A stretch of 64,000 nucleotides of DNA from Paenibacillus xylanilyticus (GTDB taxonomy: Bacteria > Bacillota > Bacilli > Paenibacillales > Paenibacillaceae), in the NCBI RefSeq assembly GCF_009664365.1, contig NZ_CP044310.1, forward strand, positions 6,015,501 through 6,079,500. The letters run 5' to 3'. A program made the position numbers and the translations under genes. Positions 8,881-16,344 of the stretch are shown here, in pieces. The notes beneath the pieces were generated by a model, which was not told the DNA's origin, did no database searches, and saw only the letters and a program-made list of their open reading frames with translations. The first letter of the stretch is position 1, and each line of letters begins with the position of its first letter.

Positions 8881-9997
8881 TGATTTCCGCCCTCCCGAGT
8901 TCCATTCCTTTCATCGTGACCAATACCACTTCGACCGTCACTCCGCCTCCGGCATGCTCCAGGCAGTGCCTACAGGCATATGTACATAGCTTTTCAAAAT
9001 AGGGCAAATACCCCGCCTCAGTCATCATGTCGGCCACTTGAGTCGCCGTGTTGGCTTCCTCGATCGCTTGCGCCAGTTCATCTCCAGCCCCGGTCTCGCG
9101 GGCCACGGACGCAAGAAATCCAAAATCCACCTGCGCACTCTTGGAGTGCACCATCATGACTCCTTGAGCCACTTTGGCAAATTTGCCCGGCATCCCCACC
9201 AGGCTGATGCGTTTCATGCCCAGTCGTTTCCCGTGCTTGATGGCGAACCCGACAAAGTCACCCATCTGAATGAAGGCTTCTTCGGGCAATTCGGGCATCA
9301 TTTTCATCGCATATTTCTCACTGCTGCCGCCTGTCGTCAGCACAATGTGATCACAGCCAGATGCCTGCGCAACTGAAATGGCTTGTACCACACTTGCTTT
9401 GTACGCAGAGGTGGAGAATGGAACGACCACGCCACGTGTGCCCAAAATGGAGATGCCGCCCAAAATGCCGAGACGCGAATTCAGCGTCTTCTTGGCAATC
9501 TCTTCGCCGTCCGGCACGCTTATGACCACTCTTACTCCCCTGGCTGTCCCATGTTCGGCAAGCACCTGGGTTACGGCCTCGGTAATCATACGGCGCGGAA
9601 CGGGATTAATCGCCGCTTCGCCGACAGGAACAGGCAGGCCCGGTTTGGTCACACGACCTACCCCAATGCCGCCATCCAGCTCCACACCAGGCTCCTCGCG
9701 CCAGGAGACATGTGCGATGATCTTCGCCAGATGCGTAGCATCCGGATCATCCCCGGCATCCTTGATGGTGGCACAGGCAGCCGTGCCGTCCGCCATCAGT
9801 TCCTGCTCGATCAGTTCGAACGAGTGGTCAAAGCCCGCGGGCAATGAAACCACAGCCTGTGCAGGAGTAATCCCGGTTAACAGAAGCTGCGTGGCCCCCT
9901 TGGCAACGGCCGTCGCGCAGGCTCCTGTGGTGAAGCCGGAACGCATCGGTTTGTCCGGGTCGGGTGCTTCCCCGCTTTTCATGCGTTTCTTTTCCAT
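8843..9997 (-). CDS. cbiD: cobalt-precorrin-5B C1-methyltransferase
   Basis: A 384-aa CbiD, the methyltransferase specific to the anaerobic pathway. Visible: MRSGFTTGACATAVAKG near the N-terminus, GVGRVTKPGL, the GGISILGTRGVVVPFS strand-turn and the CTYACRHC cysteine-rich segment near the C-terminus. The ATG at 9997 follows GGGAGG with 8-9 nt spacing. It is the first gene after the 760-bp repeat-bearing gap, and no convincing promoter was found in front of it, so read-through from cbiC seems necessary unless the gap supplies one. Confidence 0.95.
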   Translation of the reverse strand: MEKKRMKSGEAPDPDKPMRSGFTTGACATAVAKGATQLLLTGITPAQAVVSLPAGFDHSFELIEQELMADGTAACATIKDAGDDPDATHLAKIIAHVSWREEPGVELDGGIGVGRVTKPGLPVPVGEAAINPVPRRMITEAVTQVLAEHGTARGVRVVISVPDGEEIAKKTLNSRLGILGGISILGTRGVVVPFSTSAYKASVVQAISVAQASGCDHIVLTTGGSSEKYAMKMMPELPEEAFIQMGDFVGFAIKHGKRLGMKRISLVGMPGKFAKVAQGVMMVHSKSAQVDFGFLASVARETGAGDELAQAIEEANTATQVADMMTEAGYLPYFEKLCTYACRHCLEHAGGGVTVEVVLVTMKGMELGRAEISELDDSSWSKES

Positions 9998-10101
9998 GGC
10001 TTTGAACCTCCCGTCCTTTCTTATTACTTTACATAGTAGATGACACTTGATTCACTGCGTATGCGAAAACTACGGGGTAGCCGCTACGGGTACGGATCGT
10101 T

Positions 10102-10226
10102 CTTCCGATCGCTGTTGTCTCCAGATTTCTTTGATTCCCTTATGTATAGGGAGAATTCCGGAGACAAAGGCGAACGCTGTCGCTTCTACAGAATCGATTC
10201 CGTCCCCTCCGCTACTCCCTGTATTC
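10102..10226 (+). repeat. interspersed structured repeat type A, copy 1
   Basis: Positions 10102-10160 align without gaps to 54349-54407 with 46 of 59 identical bases by my hand alignment. A second block (10168-10191) matches 54454-54476, and a weaker match continues to about 10226. The core folds as a hairpin: GTCTCC (10117-10122) with GGAGAC (10160-10165), and CCCT (10137-10140) with AGGG (10148-10151), with a bulged TTGATT on the left arm. Copy 2 keeps the same hairpin with different base pairs. Confidence 0.7.
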
Positions 10227-10294
10227 TCGTATACCTCGCAAAGTTCTTACCTGCAGGCTCATATGCTAAACCATGCCATGAGGTTTATTTGGAG

Positions 10295-10341
10295 TAACTG
10301 GCCATCTAATGCCACTAGAAGATGGAATCAAATGGCAGTTA
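10295..10341. repeat. imperfect inverted repeat in the operon gap
   Basis: The arms TAACTGGCCAT (10295-10305) and ATGGCAGTTA (10332-10341) are complementary apart from one unpaired G. A nested pair CCATCT/AGATGG lies inside. There is no U-tract on either strand, so it is not an obvious intrinsic terminator. Confidence 0.55.
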
Positions 10342-10386
10342 TTAAGTTTACATTTTATTACCTTCACACTTTAGTGATTGAGCGAT

Positions 10387-10410
10387 GATTCAGGATTGGA
10401 TTCAGGATTG
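10387..10410. repeat. perfect tandem duplication of a 12-mer
   Basis: GATTCAGGATTG occurs twice without a gap (10387-10398 and 10399-10410). Each unit also contains GATT at both ends, consistent with slippage. Confidence 0.85.
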
Positions 10411-10479
10411 AACTCCCTCATGCACTTTGTACCTTGCATGCTCCAACATTCGCTCCGTTTCAATTGATCATGGCTGCAC

Positions 10480-10675
10480 TCTAACGAACTCAGGAAGTCC
10501 TATTCGAGCCAATTTCCACAGACTGAAAATCTAACGAATTATAGCGTCGTTATTTCAACATAAAGCCGATGTTCCCACCGTTTTTGGCGGCTTTGAGCAG
10601 AATAGCTTCACTCAGGTTTGTTAGAATGTATAACTCGTGATTATCTGCGATATAAGGCTCTTGAGGTTCGTTAGC
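10480..10675. repeat. long imperfect inverted repeat, type B (TAACGAA element)
   Basis: Both ends begin with CTAACGAAC reading inward. About 50 nt further in, each arm has CTAACGAA or CTAACAAA, and then AAAGCCG (10562-10568) faces CGGCTTT (10588-10594) around a short T-rich loop. The arms of about 85-90 nt are recognisably related along their whole length, so the RNA could fold into one long hairpin. No ORF is present. It resembles a miniature inverted-repeat or REP-like element; only one copy is in this window. Confidence 0.65.
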
Positions 10676-10758
10676 GCTGCCCTGGTACTCCCTGCTCGGG
10701 TACACTCATGGACGTTCTAGGACGCTCTAGATACGCTCAGTTTAGGCTGAAAAAGCGA

Positions 10759-11406
10759 CTATGCCTTCACTGCCATCAGCGAGATTGCGTTCAACGCAGC
10801 TACCACAATGGTGCTGCCGCCTTTCCGGCCGATGTTCGTGATAAACGGGATGTCCAGCTTGCGCAGCTCATCCTTGGATTCGGCTGCGGACACGAATCCA
10901 ACAGGCATACCAATGATCAAGCCTGGCTTGGCTTCGCCTTCTTTTACCAAACGAATCAGCTCAAGCAATGCTGTCGGTGCATTACCTATGGCGTAGATTC
11001 CGCCATCGTATGCCTTCGTTGCTTTACGCGTCGAGATGATGGCCCGCGTTGTATTCAACCGTTTCGCTTCCTCCATCACATCCGTGTCGGAAATATGCAC
11101 GTGCACATCTCCGCCGAACCCGCGAATACGATCCTTGCTTACTCCAGCCTGGATCATCTGTACGTCGGCAATGACAGATTGCCCTGCACGAAGAGCTGCA
11201 ATTCCTGCCTGAATGGCATCCGGATGGAAAACCATGCTGCGGCCAAGTTCGAAGTCAGCTGAGGCATGAATGACACGCTGTACAACGGGATATTGTTCTT
11301 CCGTGAATGGGTGCTCACCCAGTTCCTCGGTAATCATCTCGAAGCTTTTCCCCTCAATCTCCTGGGGCTGTACAGTTAAAGGCTTAAATTCTGTTTTGAA
11401 ATCCAT
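10759..11406 (-). CDS. cbiC: cobalt-precorrin-8 methylmutase
   Basis: A 215-aa CbiC/CobH, which moves the C11 methyl to C12 to give cobyrinic acid. Visible: RVIHASADFELGRSMVFHP with the catalytic His (VIHAS), DVHVHISDTDV, and the C-terminal GMPVGFVSAAESKDEL and FITNIGRKGGSTIVVAALNAI. I use the ATG at 11406 (AAGGAG 9 nt upstream); the in-frame GTG at 11412 is too close to the site. It lies between cobK upstream and the repeat-filled gap downstream. Confidence 0.95.
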   Translation of the reverse strand: MDFKTEFKPLTVQPQEIEGKSFEMITEELGEHPFTEEQYPVVQRVIHASADFELGRSMVFHPDAIQAGIAALRAGQSVIADVQMIQAGVSKDRIRGFGGDVHVHISDTDVMEEAKRLNTTRAIISTRKATKAYDGGIYAIGNAPTALLELIRLVKEGEAKPGLIIGMPVGFVSAAESKDELRKLDIPFITNIGRKGGSTIVVAALNAISLMAVKA

Positions 11407-11475
11407 ATGCACTCACTCCTTCAATCGTAATATGATTCAAAATGGGTCTATCCCAATTTGATCTATTCGGGTGTT

Positions 11476-12246
11476 CTACTCCATCAATACACGCTTCAAC
11501 TCGGAGAGTACGCCTTCAAACTCATCAAACACCGTTCCGAATTCGGCTTCTGGTCGGGATATCAATACAACCTGAATGCCAAGCTCCAGTGCAGATTGAA
11601 TCTTCTCATCTACAGCTCCGGTCTTGCCGCTTTCCTTAGTGACCATAACGGTGGTGGCATAATGCTTGTACAATGCTTCGTTCATTTCACGGGAAAAGGG
11701 TCCCTGCATCGCAATAATATTGCGCTGTTCCACACCCAGTTCACCGCATTTCTCCATATTGTCGAGACGCGGAAGCATACGGGCAACGAGACGAATGTCA
11801 GGATCACCGAGCAGATGCTTGGTGAAAATCTGCAGCGTTTTGCTTCCAGTCGTTAACATGACAGAACCTTTGAGTTCTTTTGCCTTAAGAGCGGCTTCCT
11901 CATAGGTAGGCACGACATGAAGCAGCGGATGGTCATCGTAGGCAAGTCCCGTTCGCTCGTAACGGATATAAGGGATTCCTGCCTGTCTGGCTGCTTCCAT
12001 GGCATTGGCATGGGCCTCTTCCGCAAAGGGATGACTTGCATCCACGATGGCACGGCTTCCTTTTTCACGGACAAGCTGGACCATGGCTTCGATCGTCAGC
12101 CTGCCTGTTCGAACCGGCAGCCCCGCCTCGGACAGACTGTGCGCTGCACTCTCGGTTACAACCGATGTGAGTACGTCCATCCCCTGCTGCTGAATCTGCA
12201 CAGCCAATTCCCGCGCATCACTTGTACCGCATAACATCAAGATCAT
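11476..12246 (-). CDS. cobK: precorrin-6A / cobalt-precorrin-6A reductase
   Basis: A 256-aa CobK/CbiJ reductase that reduces the corrin macrocycle with NAD(P)H. Visible: MILMLCGTSDARELA at the N-terminus, DASHPFAEEAHANAMEAA, YIRYERTG, LLTTGSKTL and TKESGKTGAVDEKI near the C-terminus, all typical. The start overlaps the cbiX stop by 4 nt (ATGA), showing translational coupling. Confidence 0.93.
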   Translation of the reverse strand: MILMLCGTSDARELAVQIQQQGMDVLTSVVTESAAHSLSEAGLPVRTGRLTIEAMVQLVREKGSRAIVDASHPFAEEAHANAMEAARQAGIPYIRYERTGLAYDDHPLLHVVPTYEEAALKAKELKGSVMLTTGSKTLQIFTKHLLGDPDIRLVARMLPRLDNMEKCGELGVEQRNIIAMQGPFSREMNEALYKHYATTVMVTKESGKTGAVDEKIQSALELGIQVVLISRPEAEFGTVFDEFEGVLSELKRVLME

Positions 12247-13460
12247 GGACGGTTCACCCGCTCCGAAGCAGCTGCGATCTGAGCATGCCCTGCATCTTCT
12301 GGTGAGGTGTTCTCTCCGTCTCCGCCCTCTTCATCTTGATTATGCAGCGCACCTTCGTGGTCATGATGCGAATGGTGAAGTTCCCCGTCGTGGTCATGAT
12401 GATAATCCAGCGATGCTTCACGGCTGCTCACGGCATGTTCGTGAGTATGCTGCTCCTCATGGTGGTGCTCGTGATCATGGGCGTGAGGATCGTGGCTGTG
12501 TCCATGGTCGTGGTCATGATGATGATGGTCATGGCTGTGATCATGTGCATGATCATGATGATGGTGATCATGGTCATGATCGTGGTCGTGATCATGGTGA
12601 TGGTGGTGATGTTTGGCAGCCTCAAGTCTGAATTGGCAGTTGTCGCAGTTGGCCATTACCCGTCCATTCAACCCTTCGTTCGCACGTTCCAATACCAGCT
12701 CCACCAATTTGGGATGGAATCCAAAATATCCTCCGATCTCCACCTGAATGTCCGGATGTGCCGCAGCAAATTCTGCAGTCATCTCATCAATGCGTTTGAT
12801 CAGCACACCTGTGAACAGGAAATAAGGCATGATGACGATCTTCTTCGCTCCGAGCAGGAGACAACGCTGCAAACCATCCGGGAAGGAAGGCTGCGTCACA
12901 CCAATAAAGCTGCTTTCGGCCCACTTGTAAGGGAGTTTCTCCCACAACATCCGAGTCATTTTGAAGAAATCACTGTTGGCATCCGGGTCACTGCTTCCCC
13001 GCCCAAGGACAAGTACGGCTGTCTCTTCATCCGTGACGGGAGCTGGCGGAGCCACCACTGCTGCGCCGCCTTGGCCCGCGGTAACAAGAACAGGCTGAGC
13101 TTCCTGCAGGCGGGTCTGCATAATTTGAACGACTTTCTCATGTACGCCAATCGGACGTCCATATACAAATTCCACTTGCGGATAACGGATCTTGGCCCGG
13201 TCAATGGCATTTGGAATATCAATTTTGGCGTGGCCCGCAGCAAACAGAATAATCGGCACCAATACGACACGCGTTGCCCCTTGATCTACACAAGCCGTAA
13301 CGCCTTCAGCAATGCTCGGTCTTGTTAATTCCAGAAAACAGGTCTCTACCACGGTATTCTCCGGCGCTTTCTCCGCTACCGCTCGTGCAAACTCCATTAA
13401 CTCCCGGTTTCCCTCCGGATCACGGCTGCCGTGTCCAACCAGCAAAATGGCATTCATCAT
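12243..13460 (-). CDS. cbiX: sirohydrochlorin cobaltochelatase, long form with His-rich tail
   Basis: About 405 aa. It inserts cobalt into sirohydrochlorin, the committed step of the anaerobic pathway. The N-terminal CbiX domain has LLVGHGSRDPEGNREL and LFAAGHAKIDI, both with the metal-site His. A second CbiX-like domain (VLVLGRGSSDPDANSDF, PYFLFTGVLIKRID) has lost both histidines, so only the first half should be catalytic. A CxxC (CDNC) precedes a tail of about 120 residues with more than 40 histidines, mostly in HD/HH pairs. A His-rich tail and cysteine motif are known in Bacillus megaterium CbiX, where an iron-sulfur centre was reported. The ATG at 13460 has GGAGG 8 nt upstream; a second ATG follows at once. 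Confidence 0.95.
   Translation of the reverse strand: MMNAILLVGHGSRDPEGNRELMEFARAVAEKAPENTVVETCFLELTRPSIAEGVTACVDQGATRVVLVPIILFAAGHAKIDIPNAIDRAKIRYPQVEFVYGRPIGVHEKVVQIMQTRLQEAQPVLVTAGQGGAAVVAPPAPVTDEETAVLVLGRGSSDPDANSDFFKMTRMLWEKLPYKWAESSFIGVTQPSFPDGLQRCLLLGAKKIVIMPYFLFTGVLIKRIDEMTAEFAAAHPDIQVEIGGYFGFHPKLVELVLERANEGLNGRVMANCDNCQFRLEAAKHHHHHHDHDHDHDHDHHHHDHAHDHSHDHHHHDHDHGHSHDPHAHDHEHHHEEQHTHEHAVSSREASLDYHHDHDGELHHSHHDHEGALHNQDEEGGDGENTSPEDAGHAQIAAASERVNRP
12420..12612 (-). repeat. low-complexity His/Asp codon tract within cbiX
   Basis: The DNA is a degenerate run of CAT/CAC and GAT/GAC codons encoding the His/Asp-rich tail. The repeated 6-mers make it prone to slippage, and tail length probably varies between strains. 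Confidence 0.85.
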
Positions 13461-13543
13461 GGCTTCTTCCTCCCCCGCCTGATCCATAGACCAGGCATCT
13501 CAATTTTAGGTTGTTCTTACTCGGTAAACGAGCCTTTTACGCA

Positions 13544-13560
13544 GGGTAACCTGGTTACCC
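13544..13560. promoter_or_regulatory. 17-bp perfect palindrome between cbiH and cbiX
   Basis: GGGTAACC and GGTTACCC flank a single central base. A smaller hairpin (CTCGGTAAACGAG) lies next to it. The pair sits in the 170-bp gap upstream of cbiX. There is no U-run after it on the minus strand, so an operator or an RNA processing hairpin is more likely than a terminator. Confidence 0.4.
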
Positions 13561-13660
13561 AATCATCTCGATCTATATATAAGTGCATTGGAATTTTTCT
13601 GGTATAACTACAAATGCTGGTTATAAAATATCAGATGGTAACAACACTCGCGCGCGATCC

Positions 13661-15559
13661 CTAGTCGCCGCATACCGGGTTTACTTCCACGGTCACAGGC
13701 GCATCGACGTGACGGAAGCCTTGGATTACTCCAACCCGTTTGAAAAATTTATGGAACCTCTCATTGGGATGTCCCTTTTCCTTGTACTCCGCTACGATTC
13801 GCTCCACAATCCCGCCAATCTGATCACCTGGAATCCCTCCGGCTACCGGCTGGGCAGGGTGAGCGTTTCGTCCGAACTTCTTGCCGCCAAGGAACAGGTC
13901 GTATCCGCCCTTGCGGTAGACGATGCCGATGTCCTCGAGCACGGCACCGTAACATGCCATGCCGCAGCCATTCAGAGCCACGCTGGTCTCTTTCGGCGCA
14001 CTAAGTCCGCCTATAACAGCCTGCAAATGATTGGCCATCGGAACGGCATCATCCTTCTCCATGTTGCAGAAGTCACAGGCCTTCACCTTGATAACGTCAC
14101 CGATCGGCACCACGATAAAATTCGCTGCACGCAGTTCTTCTACCAGCTGATCCGGCTCAAAGGTCGGTACCCGCAAAATAATCTGATGCTCCGGCGTGTA
14201 TTCCAGCTCGCCTTCTTCACTCGCGCATTGTGCCAGCAGCGCCATCTGGGCTGCGGTAAACTTCTTGTTGCCGACGCCAGGCGACACGCCAATCTCGAAC
14301 AGCGGTGCCTTGCGTCCCGGCTCGGGTGCTGTCCGCACAGCAGCTGCCCCTGCAGTCTGCGGCGTCGCTGCTGGCACGCCTGACCCCGCCGCATCCAGCC
14401 AGCGGCTGGCTGCTTCGCCAGCGAGCTTGCCGCCTGCCGCAAGCCGCGTCAGTGCTTCGGCAGCCAGTTCGGCCGCACCGGCACGTGGCACCGCCAGGGC
14501 AGCACGAGGTGCGCCTTCCACCGCTCCAGGCCGCTCGGCTGCAAGCACTGCGGTGCTGCCGCCCGCTGGCTGAGCAGCAGGCAAGCCAGCGCCCTGCTGC
14601 CCTTGCGGTCCCATGCCCGTACTGGCGCTGGCGCCGCGCAGGGCTGGTTCCGCAGCTGGCTGCGCGGTCTGCGTATCGCGGACTGTGCCTGCTGCATCGG
14701 CGGAAGCGGCAGAACGTGCCTCCATCGCGCCGAGCGACCAAGGCTCAGCTTCCGTGCGGAGCCGCTCATGTGGTCTGAGCGGCTGTTCCACGGTATTCAG
14801 CGTGTATTTCCGCTGATATCCACGCGGTGTGACCATGAGTCCTTCGTACATCATGGTCGAGGAGTTACCAATAATCACGGTCGTCAGCATGCCGATATCA
14901 TGGTTCAACATGTCTTCCAGCGTGGTCATCACGACATCCTGACGTTCACGATAGGCACTTTTTACAAGCCCCACAGGCGTCTGGGGACTACGGTACCGCA
15001 GCAGCATCTCCTGCGTCTCCACGATCTGGCGTGTCCGGCGTCCACTGCGAGGGTTGTACAGAGCAATGACAAAATCAGCTGATGCTGCTGCTTCAACTCG
15101 GCGAATAATCGTCTCCCATGGCGTAAGGTGGTCACTCAGACTGATCGTACATGCATCATGCATCACGGGTGCGCCAAGCAAGGAAGCACAGGATTGAATG
15201 GCAGATACACCCGGGATAACCTCAACGCCAACACCCGTTTCCGGCTTCCAGCCTTGCTCCATCAGCACCTCATACACTAATCCAGCCATGCCATACACAC
15301 CTGCATCACCACTGGAGATTACTGCAACAATTTTGCCCAGCTCGGCCTGTCTGACCGCTTCCTGTGCCCGGCTTACTTCTTCGGTCATACCTGTCCGTAC
15401 AATCTCCTGTCCGTCCAGGAGTGGACGAATCAGATCAACGTAAGTGTTATAACCAATGATGACCTCACTCTCCCGCAGTGCCTCCAATGCCCGGGTGGTG
15501 ATATGCTCCATCGCTCCTGGGCCAAATCCGATAATCAGCAGCTTTCCTTGACTCTGCAT
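13661..15559 (-). CDS. cbiH: precorrin-3B C17-methyltransferase with C-terminal iron-sulfur domain (CbiH60 type)
   Basis: 632 aa. Residues about 1-245 are the C17-methyltransferase that also drives ring contraction (IIGFGPGAMEHIT, ISSGDAGVYGMAG, ALYNPRSGRR). Residues about 260-420 are a low-complexity Ala/Pro/Gly/Gln linker. Residues about 420-632 resemble a nitrite/sulfite reductase ferredoxin-like domain with KACDFCNME and NGCGMACYG cysteines, enough for a 4Fe-4S centre. This matches the long CbiH60 described in Bacillus megaterium; the 160-residue linker is unusually long and GC-rich. It is the first gene of the operon, about 400 bp downstream of the B12 riboswitch. Its ATG at 15559 follows a GGAGGAG-type site. 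Confidence 0.93.
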   Translation of the reverse strand: MQSQGKLLIIGFGPGAMEHITTRALEALRESEVIIGYNTYVDLIRPLLDGQEIVRTGMTEEVSRAQEAVRQAELGKIVAVISSGDAGVYGMAGLVYEVLMEQGWKPETGVGVEVIPGVSAIQSCASLLGAPVMHDACTISLSDHLTPWETIIRRVEAAASADFVIALYNPRSGRRTRQIVETQEMLLRYRSPQTPVGLVKSAYRERQDVVMTTLEDMLNHDIGMLTTVIIGNSSTMMYEGLMVTPRGYQRKYTLNTVEQPLRPHERLRTEAEPWSLGAMEARSAASADAAGTVRDTQTAQPAAEPALRGASASTGMGPQGQQGAGLPAAQPAGGSTAVLAAERPGAVEGAPRAALAVPRAGAAELAAEALTRLAAGGKLAGEAASRWLDAAGSGVPAATPQTAGAAAVRTAPEPGRKAPLFEIGVSPGVGNKKFTAAQMALLAQCASEEGELEYTPEHQIILRVPTFEPDQLVEELRAANFIVVPIGDVIKVKACDFCNMEKDDAVPMANHLQAVIGGLSAPKETSVALNGCGMACYGAVLEDIGIVYRKGGYDLFLGGKKFGRNAHPAQPVAGGIPGDQIGGIVERIVAEYKEKGHPNERFHKFFKRVGVIQGFRHVDAPVTVEVNPVCGD

Positions 15560-15784
15560 TGCTTCTCCTCCTCCATCTCCCTGTTCACCCTTAGCACGTC
15601 AATCACATCTATATCATTGCTTCCTCAGCCGTCGTCTGCAGCCAGCTCTTGATGATTGAGTTGCTCCGTGCAGCTCAAGCCTCTTATCCCGGCTATTCCA
15701 AAACAGTGAAAAAGGACGGCTTGACCGACCTTCTTCTTCGCGGCATGTTCGATTAAATCCAGTTCCGGATCGACTGTAAAAAAC

Positions 15785-15815
15785 AAAAAAATCCCATCCT
15801 TATAACGGATGGGAT
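15785..15815 (-). terminator. riboswitch expression-platform terminator
   Basis: The minus strand has a perfect 9-bp stem (ATCCCATCC/GGATGGGAT) followed by a T7 run. It lies about 150 nt after the B12 aptamer and before cbiH, so B12 binding probably favours termination here. Confidence 0.85.
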
Positions 15816-15961
15816 ACGCATGTACGTACACTCAAGAAGACAGTCCACGGCCCCTATAGAGGATAGACCTGTGGCTGCATGGCCGCAAAGGGCCTGCCAG
15901 GCGAACCGGTTGTTCGCCCGTTTCCTGATTCTTCGTACACCACTCCTTTCCGCGAAGGGTT

Positions 15962-16140
15962 CGGTGACACATGCAAGGTAGGTCTCCTGGCTCTGGATCA
16001 TCAGCTTCCTTTTCTGTCTTCCCCGGATGTCCGAGTGACTTGGATGAAAAGGGCTTCCCCATTACAGTGGCGGGACCGCTCGGGATTTGCACCCGATTCC
16101 CTGTTACCTCTTGCTCGACGCAAGAGCACCTTGCTTGTTT
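15962..16140 (-). ncRNA. adenosylcobalamin (B12) riboswitch
   Basis: On the minus strand the hallmark B12-box core is intact: GGGAATCGGGTGCAAATCCC, then GAGCGGTCCCGCCACTGTAA (16085-16055 region), AAGCC, and the 3' conserved GCCAGGAGACCTACCTTG (15990-15973). A 5' stem begins near AAGCAAGGTGCTC (16136). It sits upstream of cbiH and controls the cobalamin operon by repression when B12 is abundant. Confidence 0.95.
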
Positions 16141-16233
16141 TCATGAATGATATTGCTTTCATCATAACACCGCTCAGGAAAAAATGTCCATGCTTATGAT
16201 GCTTGTCCACAATTCTATGTTCAGACAAAACAC

Positions 16234-16266
16234 AAAAAAGTTCTGATCCAGAACAGATCAGAACTT
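16234..16266 (-). terminator. intrinsic terminator after hemD
   Basis: The minus strand reads AAGTTCTGATCTG, a short loop, then GATCAGAACTTTTTTG. The stem is about 11 bp with a U6 run. It ends the hemD transcript before the riboswitch. Confidence 0.85.
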
Positions 16267-16344
16267 GAATGTTGATATCCATATATGTAGCTCTCATAAC
16301 GATCTTATCGAATCCTTTAACAGACCTGCGTCCTGATCTACTTA

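Larger units (their letters stand above)
9998..10758. other. 760-bp gap inside the cobalamin operon carrying repeats
   Basis: This stretch separates cbiC from cbiD, while most neighbouring genes in the operon overlap. No ORF in it looks coding. It holds repeat type A (about 10102-10226), an imperfect inverted repeat (10295-10341), a perfect tandem duplication of a 12-mer (10387-10410) and a long inverted repeat of type B (about 10480-10675). It looks like an accumulation site for interspersed elements. Confidence 0.7.
15560..16344 (-). other. leader region of the cobalamin operon
   Basis: This gene-free stretch of 785 bp holds, in transcription order, the hemD terminator (16234-16266), the adenosylcobalamin riboswitch aptamer (about 15962-16140), a leader terminator (15785-15815) and about 225 bp of untranslated sequence before cbiH. 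I regard the small ORFs here as chance. Confidence 0.85.

Noticed and set aside
12420..12612. Tandem-repeat-like DNA that could suggest a CRISPR or minisatellite
   Set aside because: The repetition comes from His/Asp codons in frame; there are no spacers or repeat units of constant length.
12336..13328. Long plus-strand ORF (330 codons) opposite cbiX
   Set aside because: It is the mirror of the His/Asp codon tract (Met/Val-rich run) and lies fully inside the clear CbiX gene.
15832..16092. Small minus-strand ORF over the riboswitch
   Set aside because: It lies in the B12 aptamer, whose conserved RNA explains the sequence.
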